Shown: positions 1-15,435, counted from the first letter of the stretch. The stretch: DNA of 40,000 bases from Myxococcales bacterium (GCA_947483555.1 CANKMW010000008.1:1-40000), one strand, 5' to 3'. Program-made: numbers and translations. The notes: a model not told the origin generated them from the letters alone.

Positions 1-47
1 AGTTTGCGGCTCGGGCCTTCGCTCTTTTCGGTTACGGGGCCGCCGTC

Positions 48-776
<729 letters not shown>

Positions 777-1352
777 GCACCGCGTATCGAGCGTGTGACC
801 GCGGGTTGCGCGAGATCGTCAGACGACCGTCCGGGGGCACAAGACGCGGGGCGAAGGGACGATACGGCGGACTCATCGCTCGAGCCTAGTACGTGGCGAC
901 CCTGTAGATCCTTCCCGCTTTGTGTCTGGATCGCCGCCGGATCGGCGTGGGAGATCATTTGGGGGCTCGCTCCTTCGTGACTCCGGCGGCCGGTCAGCGT
1001 CCCCCTGCTGCGATGGCTCCAAAGGCGACGAACGTTGCCAGGTCGGGCCGCTCACCCGGCTCGGGCCGCATTCCGAGCGAAAGGAGGTCGGCGAACGTTG
1101 AGGGGAGCTGCAGAACCCGCGAACCGAGGAGGATTTGTCGAACCAACTCCGTACTATGCGGGCTCGATGGCTCCTCCGTCGATCGGGCGCTCGATTTCGA
1201 CGCAACCTGCGACCCACCCCTTCGATACAGAGCACCGTGAAGCAGCAGCTCAGCACCAGCGACGTCGGCCCCGGCGGCGAACGCGACCAAACGCCACCGC
1301 TGACCGCGCCCGGCAACCACCGATGGGAACTCCTCGATAGAGGGCCCTGACG
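777..1352. other. Divergent intergenic region between two DUF4157 genes
   Basis: No convincing gene fills these 576 bases. The open frames on both strands are Arg/Pro-rich shadows. One minus-strand frame ending at 994 has about 50 protein-like codons (it includes PSTFADLLSLGM and PDLATFVAFGAIAAGG) and could be a gene relic, but it has no clear start. Promoters for both flanking genes should lie here. An AGAGGG ribosome-binding site at 1339-1344, 8 nt before the ATG at 1353, supports that start. Confidence 0.5.
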
Positions 1353-3869
1353 ATGGACGAGGTGAACGGCGACCAGCTCCGTCACCACGGCCTCCACGAC
1401 GAGGCCGAGGCCATCGACCCCGGTGATTCGAGACGGCGGCCCGCGCCCGGGAAGGTCGCGCTGACTCAGCGCCTCGCGGCAGTCCAGCGACACGAGTCAG
1501 GGGCGCCGTCCATCCCTGATGGGTGCGGCTTCCTCGCCACGCCTGTCCAGCGCCAGGCGGTATCCAGGCCACACGAAGATCCGTTCGCGATGCATCTCAT
1601 CGGCACGCCGGTCCAGCGGGACGGCGGCACGAGATCCGAGGCTGGCGCAGTCCATGCCGCCGCTGCTCGTGGAATGGAGGCGCCCGCGTCACAGCTTCCG
1701 CACCTCGACCGGATCCAGAGATCCTTTGGCCATCACGACGTCTCCCATCTCCAGGCACACGTCGGCGGTGCGGCGGCCGAGGCGAGCACCGCGATCGGCG
1801 CGACCGCCTATGCGGCAGGAGATCACGTCGCCTTCGCCAGCGCACCCGACCTGCACACCGCCGCACACGAGGCCGCTCATACGGTGCAGCAGCAGGGCGC
1901 AGTACAGCTCAAGGGTGGCGTCGGCGAGGAAGGCGACGCGTACGAGAGGCACGCGGATGCGGTCGCAGACAAGGTGGTTGCTGGGCAGTCGGCGGAACGA
2001 CTGCTGGACGAGATGGCGCGGCCAGGCGCAAACGGCGCGGGCTCGGCTGCGGTCCAGCGTCGCATCTCACCGCACCTCGCGGACATCCGCACGCGGCTCG
2101 CGGTCGGAGGTGGTCATCCGGCGATCATGGAGAGCGAGATCACCCAGGTCCTCGGCTGGCTGCGCGCGCTCAACGAGCGGGACCTGGCCGACACGATCGT
2201 TCAACTCGACGCCGACGGGTTGGTCAACACGCTGCTCGACCACGTCGACCGCGCCGAGCGCACCGGCCGATTCGAAGGGCTGATGGGTCGCATTCATCGG
2301 GCACGGGCGCGTACCGACCATGCGGATCGAGCGCGGGACCTCGCCACCGGTGGCGGCGCGATCGATGCCGACGAGGCGCACGAGATCCTGACGACGCTCG
2401 GTGCTGTCACCGGCGACCGCCGGCGCATGCTGGTGCAGGACCTCGAACGGGCCGGCCGCTTGCGCCCCTTCCTCGCGGCGCTCACCGCCGCGGATCGCTC
2501 GACCCATGCCCGCGTCGTCACCGACGTCGAGCGCATGCGCGACCAGTTCGACGACCCGATGGCCGGTACCCACGTCGCCACCGCCGCCGAGGCGAGCGCC
2601 GTGGAGCGCATTCTCACGCCGGGCGTGGCGCGTGGCGCGGGTGGCGCACCGGCGGCGTTTCGCGACACCGTCGCTGGTCGTACGTATCGCCAGGATCTCG
2701 AGACGGCGCTGGAAGGTGTGAGGACGTGGATGGCGACACAAAGCCGCGCGCTGCTGGCGCAGCCGATGCTTCCCGGTGGAATCGCGGTGCTGCATCCAAT
2801 GGCCGACGAGGCCAAGCTCCACACGGATACGCTGTTCGGACACATGGCGACGGGACCAGCCCTTCGCTCGACCGGGCCCGATCCGAACCTCCGCGATCAG
2901 AGCGCCATCGCGGGCGACGCCGCGGACATGGTCCGCTACCTGATCCACAACCAGGCGGAGGTCCTTCCTGTCCACGGGCGGCACGACGCGATCACCAATC
3001 GGGCAGCGGAAGCGGCGATCATCCAGGGCATCATCAACGACTGGAACAACCCGGGCGTTGATGCAGTCCGGGTGGCCGACCTGAGGATCATCGACCGCGG
3101 CTGGCCCGCGACCGCCGGCGACGGGGTCGTCCGCGTGCACCCGCGCGAGGAGGCGACACCCGCTGCGACGCGGCGGAGCCGCTGGGACATGTTCCAGACG
3201 ATCATCCACGAGTACCTCCACACCGTTACTCATCCCAGCTACGAAACCGTCGCCGAGGGTATCGGCGGCAACCAGCAGTCGATCCTGATCGAGGGCGTCA
3301 CGAGCCTCATGACCGACAAGGTCTGGCAGGCGATCTATCCGGCGGAGATCCGTGCCAACGAGGCGCTTCGTGCATCCGTGGAAGGCAGCGCCATGCCGTT
3401 CGACGCCGGCGTCATCCCACCGATCAGCCACTACGATCAGATCGCGCAGGCCCGGCAGATCGAGTCCCGCGTCGGCGTCGAGGAGCTCAAGGCCGCCTAC
3501 TTCCTCGGCCACACGGAGGTCATCGGTGTCGGACCGGCGGCCGCGACTGCCGCCGCACACGGCACGCGGTACACCGTCCCGCCCATGGGCATCGCCACGG
3601 TCGCGGACGTCGCGACCGCGACCGGCGTCGCCACTGCCGATATCGCCGCAGCCAACGGCATCGGCGCTGGCGATGCCGTGACCGCCGGCCAGCGACTGAC
3701 CGTGCCGGGCATTCGCATCCACTTCGTCGTCGATGGGGAGACGCGCTCCCGCATCGCCGACATCAACGGCATCACCGTCTTCGATCTCGCGCGCGCGAAT
3801 CCCCACATCGGCCTTGCCGGGTTGGCGTCCCTCGCAGCCGGCACGCCGCTCACCATCCCGGTACACTAG
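1353..3869 (+). CDS. DUF4157 toxin-like protein with second HEXXH and LysM repeats
   Basis: This 838-aa protein starts with a leader ([10 protein letters not shown], residues 32-41), a DPFAMHL motif (77-83) and a DUF4157 core whose HEAAH is at 172-176. A helical middle region of unknown family follows. A second putative metallopeptidase motif, HEYLH, is at 619-623, with a possible third ligand in the [13 protein letters not shown] segment. The C-terminus has two LysM-like repeats (about 737-786 and 789-836), which suggests a peptidoglycan or glycan target. The layout fits a secreted or injected effector: leader, core, peptidase, wall-binding tail. A strong ribosome-binding site supports the ATG. 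A lipoprotein gene starts 4 nt downstream and may be its immunity partner, which is inference. No protease family is assigned to the second motif. Confidence 0.75.
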   Translation: MDEVNGDQLRHHGLHDEAEAIDPGDSRRRPAPGKVALTQRLAAVQRHESGAPSIPDGCGFLATPVQRQAVSRPHEDPFAMHLIGTPVQRDGGTRSEAGAVHAAAARGMEAPASQLPHLDRIQRSFGHHDVSHLQAHVGGAAAEASTAIGATAYAAGDHVAFASAPDLHTAAHEAAHTVQQQGAVQLKGGVGEEGDAYERHADAVADKVVAGQSAERLLDEMARPGANGAGSAAVQRRISPHLADIRTRLAVGGGHPAIMESEITQVLGWLRALNERDLADTIVQLDADGLVNTLLDHVDRAERTGRFEGLMGRIHRARARTDHADRARDLATGGGAIDADEAHEILTTLGAVTGDRRRMLVQDLERAGRLRPFLAALTAADRSTHARVVTDVERMRDQFDDPMAGTHVATAAEASAVERILTPGVARGAGGAPAAFRDTVAGRTYRQDLETALEGVRTWMATQSRALLAQPMLPGGIAVLHPMADEAKLHTDTLFGHMATGPALRSTGPDPNLRDQSAIAGDAADMVRYLIHNQAEVLPVHGRHDAITNRAAEAAIIQGIINDWNNPGVDAVRVADLRIIDRGWPATAGDGVVRVHPREEATPAATRRSRWDMFQTIIHEYLHTVTHPSYETVAEGIGGNQQSILIEGVTSLMTDKVWQAIYPAEIRANEALRASVEGSAMPFDAGVIPPISHYDQIAQARQIESRVGVEELKAAYFLGHTEVIGVGPAAATAAAHGTRYTVPPMGIATVADVATATGVATADIAAANGIGAGDAVTAGQRLTVPGIRIHFVVDGETRSRIADINGITVFDLARANPHIGLAGLASLAAGTPLTIPVH

Positions 3870-3873
3870 CCAC

Positions 3874-4479
3874 GTGCGCACAGGTGCCTTGGTCTGCGCA
3901 GCCCTTGTCAGCGCAGTGGCGTGCCGGGATGGTGCCCACCGCGAGCCTCCGACGAAGGAGCCCATCGTGACAGCCGATACCTCGACTCCCTGCGCCGCCG
4001 CGATGCGCGCCTTTGCGGCGGGCGACCTGGCAACGTGGACCGGCCTCCCTGCAGGCTGCACCGATCGCGACCTCACCGCCGAGTTTTCCGGTGGCGGTGG
4101 CCCCGGAGGCGACGGGCGCCTCTCCCACGTGCCGGCAAAGTTCCGCACCTACTCCGCCGGCGATCCCCAGCGACCGATCCAGGCCTGGTTCGATGGCTCA
4201 GACAACGCCTTCTTGATCACGTGGATCGCTCCCACGGTGGTCGGCGACGTGGACGCGCTTCTGTCGACCCTCGGAGAGCCGGAGCACAAGCTCGCGCCTG
4301 GCATCGGCTATCACGCCGACGCGCACCAGTGGATCTACGCGTCGCGCGGGTTGACGCTGTGGGTCCGCGAACGCAGAAATGAGATCGCCCGCGTCGCTAT
4401 GTACCGACCGACAACGGCGGCCGACTACGAGAACCGCCTCGGAGGGCGTGACAAAACACGATATCTGCCCCGGCGCTAG
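3874..4479 (+). CDS. Small lipoprotein, candidate immunity partner
   Basis: With the GTG at 3874 this is a 201-aa protein opening with a short basic and hydrophobic segment that ends at Cys17 (SAVAC). That is an imperfect lipobox, so export and lipid attachment are likely. The mature part has a Thr/Ser-rich linker and a compact domain with a conserved-looking WIYASRGLTLWVRER segment. I do not recognise the family. The start lies only 4 nt after the stop of the 838-aa HEXXH/LysM protein, so the two are almost certainly co-transcribed. An envelope lipoprotein directly behind a predicted wall-directed peptidase is where an immunity protein would be expected, but nothing in the sequence proves it. 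An earlier in-frame start would overlap the previous gene and lose the signal peptide. Confidence 0.65.
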   Translation: MRTGALVCAALVSAVACRDGAHREPPTKEPIVTADTSTPCAAAMRAFAAGDLATWTGLPAGCTDRDLTAEFSGGGGPGGDGRLSHVPAKFRTYSAGDPQRPIQAWFDGSDNAFLITWIAPTVVGDVDALLSTLGEPEHKLAPGIGYHADAHQWIYASRGLTLWVRERRNEIARVAMYRPTTAADYENRLGGRDKTRYLPRR

Positions 4480-4619
4480 ATGAAGCGCTCGTGGCCAGCG
4501 CTGCCAGAGCTCCTTGCGGTTCGACGGAAAGCGATCTGTGTTCGCGTACTTGGTGAGCGAGGGCGTTGATCACGGACGGTGGGACAATCTCCGGCCGACC
4601 AGCGCCAGGGGATCGATCA

Positions 4620-4940
4620 CCTGGCTCGCCCTTCCCTGAATGCTCGAGCGTCTCGGCGGCGTCTATCACCTGCTGCATCGAGCCGTAGTTGGCGATGAGC
4701 ATCGCCTCGAAGCGGAAGCCGTCGACCTTGCCGACCAGGCGCTGGAGCGCGCCCGGCGGCGCGGTGCCGGTGCGGAGCTGGGTGCGCAGGTCGGCGATCT
4801 CCTGCGCGATGAGGATGCGACGCTGGGGCAGCGTGGCGCCGAAGAAGGTCCTCCCCTCGCCCCGCCGGCGTCTTGGCGCCGGCTGCGACGTGCCGGGCGA
4901 TCTCGATGTCAGAACGTCGCCGGCGTCGCTCGCGGGTCAT
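4620..4940 (-). pseudogene. Frameshifted relic of an unknown small gene
   Basis: Two protein-like half frames lie end to end on the minus strand. The 5' half starts at an ATG at 4940 and reads RRRSDIEIARHVAAGAKTPA. After a G-rich run near 4855 the sensible frame changes to one reading TFFGATLPQRRILIAQEIAD and then MLIANYGSMQQVIDAAETLE. One extra base in the G run explains the shift. Intact, the product would be about 105-110 aa. I do not recognise the family. It is the last member of the minus-strand series that starts with the 1,863-aa toxin. Confidence 0.45.
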
Positions 4941-4995
4941 GGGCACAGCGGGCCAGGAGCGTAGCGTCCTGGTCTCGGCCCCGGGCACGCTGTAG

Positions 4996-5394
4996 CTAAC
5001 CGGCCGCGGGTTCGTCAGGCGCCGGCGCGAGGAGCTCGTCGCGGCCGACGTCGATCCCGAGGAAGTGCTTGAGGTCGCCGGCCGCCGCGTACGCCTGGCG
5101 CCGCACGTAGACCGAGCTGTCACGGAGAGACAGGCGGACGAGCTCGACCGCTTGGGCGTCGAGCCTCTCGAATCCGCGCGCGATGTGGCCGAAGCCGAGG
5201 ACCGCGTTGCCCCGGATCACGGCGGCCTGGTGGCCGCTCAGCTGGATACATGCGGCCTGGACAACATCGAAGTCCGCTTCATACAGCGCAGCGCCGATGA
5301 TCATCTCGCCAAGGACGTCGACGTCATCGGACGCGATCGCCGCTTTGAGAGCCGCGCTTCCGGGGTATTGAGGTTGCTTGTAGACTCGGGTCAT
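4996..5394 (-). CDS. Small HEAT-repeat-like protein
   Basis: This 132-aa protein has two to three HEAT-like helical repeats (for example ALIRGN-type and SSVYVRRQAYAAAG segments, about residues 25-110) after a short YKQPQYPGS opening. Proteins of this size and style are common beside toxin genes in high-GC bacteria, where HEAT-like scaffolds can serve as immunity proteins. That is context, not proof. Its ATG overlaps by ATGA the stop of a 41-codon ORF, so translation is probably coupled to the genes upstream. The family-level call is moderately sure; the exact role is unknown. Confidence 0.65.
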   Translation of the reverse strand: MTRVYKQPQYPGSAALKAAIASDDVDVLGEMIIGAALYEADFDVVQAACIQLSGHQAAVIRGNAVLGFGHIARGFERLDAQAVELVRLSLRDSSVYVRRQAYAAAGDLKHFLGIDVGRDELLAPAPDEPAAG

Positions 5395-5516
5395 GGGGTG
5401 AGGTCCCAGCGGTCAAGATCGACCTTGATCTTGCCCTTCTCGCCGAGCCGCCGGGTCAGCTCGATCCATCCTTCAGTCGGTATCACTGCCTCGGCGGGCC
5501 GGCCCCGGCCCGACAC
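5391..5516 (-). CDS. Candidate 41-aa ORF or frameshifted tail of the pseudokinase
   Basis: A GTG at 5516 opens a 41-codon frame that overlaps the last 44 nt of the pseudokinase gene. It ends in an ATGA overlap with the HEAT-like gene. The product has a protein-like end, WIELTRRLGEKGKIKVDLDR. Either it is a tiny separate gene, or the pseudokinase reading frame has shifted near its end and this is its true C-terminus. The coupling to the next start codon argues that the frame is translated. Confidence 0.4.
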   Translation of the reverse strand: MSGRGRPAEAVIPTEGWIELTRRLGEKGKIKVDLDRWDLTP

Positions 5517-6702
5517 TCTCAAGCGTCGCGATCACCTCGGCCAGCGCTGGACGCTCCGCAGGGTCGACGCGCAGCGCGCGATCGATCAACGACCCCAGCG
5601 GGGGCGGGATCTCGAGGGGCGCATGACGGCCCGACGCGACTGAGACCGCGTCGCGTAGCGTCCACGCGTCAGGGAACGGATGCGAACCGGTCATCCACTC
5701 GGCAAGCATCGTGGCCAGCACGAAGGTGAGCGTGCGATCACTCTGGGGCTCTCCCCTGACGAGTTCCGGCGCGGTGTAGCGCCGCTCGTAGGTAGGCGCG
5801 GTCGTGTAGCAGATGCCGCGGGAGACGCGAAATAGCTGGTCGCCGCGGACGGTGAGCCCGGTGACGCGGATGATGTCTTGCTCCCGCTCCGCCCAGATCG
5901 TCTCGGGACGTACGGCGACCAGAAAACGTCCGGCCTCCGCCGCGGATTGGAGGATCCGGCCGATGGCGATGCCAATGGTGGCGGCCACCGGCACCGGCAG
6001 CGCACCGGTGACGACCATGCGCACCGGCGCTCCTGCGGGCAGTCGCTCGACGATGGCCGTGTGCTCGGTCCGCAGGCTGCGCGCCGCCGCATCCTCGCCG
6101 CGCGCATCGAACGGGCCGATGTACTCGAGATCGAAGACCCCAGGGCTCGCGTATGCGAGCAAGCGGTGGAGTTCGCCCGGGGACGCGGTCCGGCGCGAGG
6201 TTGACGACACGAGGAAGCGCGCCCCAGGCTCGTCGACGCGTGCAGCAAGATGGACGCGATCGACCCCGGAGCCAAACAGGTTGGCCGTGATCCGGTACGC
6301 ACCATCGTCGAGGGTCTCGCCGACCGGAAAGTCGCCCAGCGGGGCGGCATGGTCGGCGCCGTCGGCAGCCTCGGCTGCCGCGCCGAGCAAGCCCTCGAGT
6401 TGCTCCTCGAGGCTGCGCAGCTTCTCGAGGTACACTGAATGAAACTCGGGGCGCTGGAACGACGCCGAGCCCTGCGCTTCGCTGGAGCGGACCACGGCGC
6501 CGACCGCACGCCGCAGCACGCGCAGATCGTCGGTGCTCGCGTCGCGCAAATCCAGCGTGTCGACCTCGGCGTCGACGCAAAACTGCGTGTCCGCCGCCAG
6601 CGCCGGCGGCAGGCTACCGCGCTCCAGCAGATCCTCGAATAGTCCGCGCCCGACCCAGTTCGCGGGCGACCAGTCGACGTCGTTGGGAAGTAGGATGCCC
6701 AT
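5473..6702 (-). CDS. Protein kinase-like protein, predicted pseudokinase
   Basis: This 409-aa protein has an unknown N-terminal domain (1-120) and a degenerate kinase-like domain (about 125-395). At the catalytic loop, VAVRPETIW (262-270) replaces HRDLKPENI, so the catalytic Asp is missing. No DFG is visible, where VTGLT stands. The activation-segment end is recognisable as RRYTAPEL (308-314), followed by a normal C-lobe (WMTGSHPF, DPAERP). Loss of both Asp residues predicts a pseudokinase that binds rather than phosphorylates. It lies in the minus-strand series downstream of the PRTase-type toxin and the TIM-barrel gene, and its ATG is 3 nt after a short reading frame. A role as immunity or regulatory partner is inference. 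Confidence 0.65.
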   Translation of the reverse strand: MGILLPNDVDWSPANWVGRGLFEDLLERGSLPPALAADTQFCVDAEVDTLDLRDASTDDLRVLRRAVGAVVRSSEAQGSASFQRPEFHSVYLEKLRSLEEQLEGLLGAAAEAADGADHAAPLGDFPVGETLDDGAYRITANLFGSGVDRVHLAARVDEPGARFLVSSTSRRTASPGELHRLLAYASPGVFDLEYIGPFDARGEDAAARSLRTEHTAIVERLPAGAPVRMVVTGALPVPVAATIGIAIGRILQSAAEAGRFLVAVRPETIWAEREQDIIRVTGLTVRGDQLFRVSRGICYTTAPTYERRYTAPELVRGEPQSDRTLTFVLATMLAEWMTGSHPFPDAWTLRDAVSVASGRHAPLEIPPPLGSLIDRALRVDPAERPALAEVIATLESVGPGPARRGSDTD

Positions 6703-6705
6703 GGT

Positions 6706-6890
6706 CTAATCCAGGTTGATCAGGCGGTGCTTGTCGGTGTCGATGTACGCTTCGAGCGGGGCGCGCTGCGCCGCGCTCATGTTGCGCTTACGGACGGCGA
6801 CCAGCCGGTAGCCTGCCCCCGCCGCCAGAGCACGATCGCGCCCATGAGCACGTCGATGTTGCCGAGCGTGTTGTTTGTTGTCGCGCCTGT
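6706..6890 (-). pseudogene. Possible degraded gene segment between TIM-barrel and pseudokinase genes
   Basis: In the gap after the TIM-barrel gene, one frame reads NNTLGNIDVLMGAIVLWRRG, and a second frame then reads GYRLVAVRKRN followed by MSAAQRAPLEAYIDTDKHRL, ending at 6706. Joined by a frameshift, these look like one small protein of about 55-60 aa. As separate pieces, the stop of the first overlaps (ATGA) an ATG at 6780 that opens a 24-codon frame. The end lies 3 nt before the pseudokinase ATG. Family unknown. Confidence 0.3.
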
Positions 6891-8269
6891 TCACCGTCCC
6901 AGCCCTGCCTGCGCGCCGGAGAGAACCGCCTGGAGCCGTGCGACCCGCGCCGGATCGAGCACGCCGAACTCGTGTTCGATGCCCGTCCCGACCAGGTATG
7001 CATCGACGTACGGGAGATAGTCCCGCACGTTGCCCTCGTCGATCCCAGATGCCAGCGCGAGCGCAGGCGCGGCGCCCATCCCGTTGCGCATCGCCGCCAC
7101 CTTGCCGACCTCCGCCGCCTTTCCGGTGCCCGGGCCACTCGTGCAAACCACATCCATGTAGCCGACCGCCGTGGCGGCCACCGCCGCGAGCCGCTCGGGT
7201 GCCACCGGGCGCTGGTACTTGAAGGCGACGCCGCCGAAGTACAGCCCCGTCCAGGCGCGTTCGCGACGGGCGTCGCGGAACGCCACTGCGGCGCCCGCGG
7301 GCGCGGCTCCGTCACCGTCGATTCCCGCGTTGTCGCTCCAGATCCCGTCCAACCGGCCAGCGCACGCGTCGAGCCCAAGCCGCAGCACCTCGGCCGGCGA
7401 GCGCCCAAGGAGATTCAGCCCCACCCACAGCGCGGGGTGCTCGCGACGGACGACCATGACGAGCGCGAGGACCTGGTCCGCCGTCATCCCCTGGTCGATC
7501 AGGAACACACCCTTGCATCCGGCCTCGACCGCCACGCGAACGCTGGCCAGCGCCTCGCGCTGTCCAACCGGGTGGACGACCGGAAGCAAGACGCGCCGGG
7601 TCCCGAACACCTCCTCGATACGGTTGCCCACCGGCTGCGGCGGTGGCCCGCCGGGGCGCTGGAGGCCGCTCGGCTGACTTCTGCGGGCCAGGAGTTCGTC
7701 GACGATCTCCAGCAGTTCGCGGCGCTCGTCCGCTTCTGCGTCACGAACCACCACCCACTCCGCCAGCAGCAACGTCCCGGTCTCGCTACTGACCAGCCAG
7801 TGCATGAGCCCGCGTGCGTATGGGTGGATCTTGCCGTGATCCGCGAGCACCTGCATCTCGTGGCGGAATCGCTGACGAGCCGCCTCGTTGAATGGTTCGC
7901 TGGTCGTGTGAGCTCGGCGCAGTCGTTCTCCGCGACAGGCCGCGTAGCGAAGCACCAGGATGCCGTCACGATTCTCCTCGTGGAGGGGAATGCAACCAAC
8001 GACCTCGGGCGCGACGGTGAGGGAGTATGAGCGGAGCGTCGCGAGGTTCTCCATGATCAGCTGCAAGAAGCCGAGGCGCCCGACCCGGATCTCGTACTCC
8101 GAGCTTCGAACGACCAGCGTGTCTGGCTCTCGCTCGGCGTTCGGCATCGCGACCAGCTCGTCCATGACCGCGGTCAGGTAGTGCGCCGGCGGTGTGCTCG
8201 CCCCGACGCGCGCGACGATGTCGACCACGAGGCGCGGGATATCGACAGTGGCTTGGTCGGTACAGTCGG

Positions 8270-8273
<4 letters not shown>
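6891..8273 (-). CDS. Two-domain protein with BtpA-like TIM barrel, partner of the PRTase-type toxin
   Basis: The C-terminal half of this 460-aa protein (about 226-455) reads like a BtpA-type TIM barrel, related to phosphoribosyl-binding barrels. It shows [20 protein letters not shown], the phosphate-loop-like TSGPGTG (378-384) and ASGIDEGN followed by [10 protein letters not shown]. The N-terminal half (1-200) is not recognised; a [11 protein letters not shown]...LLLAEW segment (150-173) faintly recalls a kinase-type catalytic loop. Its ATG overlaps by ATGA the stop of the 1,863-aa DUF4157 protein, which ends in a PRTase-like domain. Translational coupling of a PRTase-like domain with a phosphoribosyl-type barrel suggests shared substrate chemistry or neutralisation of the toxin. 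Both are inference. Confidence 0.65.
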
Positions 8274-13861
<5,588 letters not shown>

Positions 13862-14098
13862 GAGCCGAGCATCCTGTTCGGCCGCCGGCCGCTCCCGAAA
13901 CGGCCATCTCGTGAAATGGCTGGACGCCGGGTCACGGCCGAGATTGCCGGTCGGTCTGCTGACGCTTTCACGCCTGCGTTATCGACAGCGGTCGCGCGCG
14001 GTTGCGGATAATTTTTCGCCCAGTATTTTCATATGCTTGTCCCCCGAAACCGATCCCTGGACCGCCTCTGCGGCAGTCCGCACCTGGGCTGCGGGCGA
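13862..14098. promoter_or_regulatory. Upstream region of the giant toxin gene with AT-rich patch
   Basis: This 237-bp gap separates the toxin gene from the upstream ATPase gene on the same strand. An AT-rich patch at about 14005-14042 stands out from the GC-rich surroundings and is the likeliest promoter or binding site for the toxin series. No clean -35/-10 pair could be assigned. An AGGA about 10 nt before the GTG at 13861 is a possible ribosome-binding site. Confidence 0.3.
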
Positions 14099-15247
14099 TC
14101 AGCGACCGCGCAGCTGGTCGAGGATCGGCGCGAGCTGCTCGAACGGCACGTAGCGAACCTCGAGTTCGCCGTGGCGCTGCGTGTACGGCTGCGCCTGCCG
14201 GAGGGTGACGACCAGGTTCTGGCCGTGCGGATACCTGCGGCGGAACGCGGTCAACCCCTCGGGCGTGAACCCGCCCGGGCTGGTCTTGCACTCGATCGCG
14301 ATCGGCTCGCGACGCCGGCCGGACTCGAGCACGAAGTCGACCTCGTGGTGCTGCTTGTCGCGCCAGTAGTGGATCCGGCGGAGGTCGAAGCGCGCACACA
14401 GCTCGCCGAGGACCAGGTGCTCGAGGAGGAGTCCGCGGTCGGGATCGCGCAGGCTGTCCCACTCCTTGAAGTAGGCGACGAAGCCGGTGTCGAACGCGTA
14501 GACCTTGGGCTGGCTCTTGATCTCGGTCGCGCCGCCGCCGAAGTACGGACGGACCACGGTCGCGAGCAGCGTGGTCTCGAGGATCGACAGATAGTGCTGG
14601 ACCGTCGGCCGGCTGATCTCGCACGGACCCGCGAAGGCCTGGGCCTCGAACTGGCCACCGCTCTGCGCGAACACCAGCTCGACGAACCGGTTGAACGCGG
14701 CCCGCTTCTCGACGACGAACAGCTCCGTCAGATCCTTGGCCCAGTACGAGGTCAGCCACTCCTCGAAGTCCTTGTCGTCGCGGTGCGGCGCGAGGAAGAA
14801 CGGCGGCAGCCCGCCGCGGAGCATGCGGTGGTCGAGGTCGGTCGCGCCGAAATCGACGAGGTCGGCGGCGATCATCGGCACCAGCCACACCTCACGCTTG
14901 CGGCCGGTCAGCGTGTCCTTGAACTTGTTGCGGGCGGCGAGGGTCGACGAGCCGGTCGCGATGACCTTGCAGTCCGGGAAGTGGTCGGCGGCGACCTTGA
15001 GCACCTCGGACGGGTTGGCCAGGCGGTGGACCTCGTCGAGGACGGTGACCCCGCGCTGATCCCGCCAGAACAACTCGGGGTCCTCGAGCGCGCGTCGCAC
15101 TCGCACCAGCTCGCAGTCGAAATAACGCGCGCCCGGGAACGACTTCGCGAGCGTGGTCTTGCCCGCACGCCGCACCCCCGACAGCCACACCACGTTCCGC
15201 TCGCCGAAGGCGCGCGCGATCTCGTCGATCCAGAAGTGCCGATCCAT
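14099..15247 (-). CDS. AAA ATPase with DUF4143 domain
   Basis: This 382-aa protein belongs to the ATP-binding DUF4143 family. The Walker A motif GVRRAGKTTL (24-33) and a Walker B-type VTVLDEVH are followed by the sensor-like IATGSS segment. The C-terminal DUF4143 part has HHEVDFVLE and IAIECKTS, a layout like the PD-(D/E)XK nuclease fold. Family members are widespread, often sporadic and of unclear function; mobile and defence contexts are common. The length is near the family's usual 380-420 aa, so it appears intact. It reads away from the Phd/PIN pair, with an AT-rich region upstream. Confidence 0.85.
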   Translation of the reverse strand: MDRHFWIDEIARAFGERNVVWLSGVRRAGKTTLAKSFPGARYFDCELVRVRRALEDPELFWRDQRGVTVLDEVHRLANPSEVLKVAADHFPDCKVIATGSSTLAARNKFKDTLTGRKREVWLVPMIAADLVDFGATDLDHRMLRGGLPPFFLAPHRDDKDFEEWLTSYWAKDLTELFVVEKRAAFNRFVELVFAQSGGQFEAQAFAGPCEISRPTVQHYLSILETTLLATVVRPYFGGGATEIKSQPKVYAFDTGFVAYFKEWDSLRDPDRGLLLEHLVLGELCARFDLRRIHYWRDKQHHEVDFVLESGRRREPIAIECKTSPGGFTPEGLTAFRRRYPHGQNLVVTLRQAQPYTQRHGELEVRYVPFEQLAPILDQLRGR

Positions 15248-15335
15248 CCAGAACCATATTTACGTCTGGTACTACCAAACGCAAGTCTATTTCTATGCTA
15301 ATTTCACAAGTAGTTTCAGCTTATTATATCGTGGT
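15248..15335 (-). promoter_or_regulatory. AT-rich promoter region of the DUF4143 ATPase gene
   Basis: This block is strikingly AT-rich compared with the rest of the window. On the minus strand it contains a perfect TATAAT at 15328-15323, about 75 nt upstream of the ATPase ATG. No good -35 hexamer is visible at the usual spacing. The composition suggests recent acquisition or silencing-protein binding. Confidence 0.5.
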
Positions 15336-15410
15336 GGCAGTCGGCCACCAGAGCAGCGCCCAGCATCTTCAATGCGTGAACTGCCCAGGGCGCTCAACCC
15401 CGGCGCGACC

Positions 15411-15425
15411 TAGCTAGATTAGCTA
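15411..15425 (+). promoter_or_regulatory. Putative autoregulatory operator of the Phd/PIN pair
   Basis: Two palindromic TAGCTA hexamers separated by GAT lie 10-24 nt before the antitoxin ATG. A -10-like TAGATT spans 15415-15420. Phd and related antitoxins usually repress their own promoter through such short palindromes, so this is a likely operator. Confidence 0.5.
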
Positions 15426-15435
15426 AACTGTGCCG

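Noticed and set aside
873..1572. Two minus-strand frames between the first two DUF4157 genes
   Set aside because: Mostly low-complexity Arg/Pro/Ser. Only a short stretch near 1000-1160 looks protein-like, and it has no proper start.
2067..4148. 693-aa minus-strand frame opposite the 838-aa DUF4157 gene
   Set aside because: The product is Arg/Asp/Val-rich without domains, and the opposite strand encodes clear HEXXH and LysM motifs. It is a high-GC shadow.
4480..4570. 30-codon plus-strand frame after the lipoprotein gene
   Set aside because: Too short, no ribosome-binding site and no recognisable sequence.
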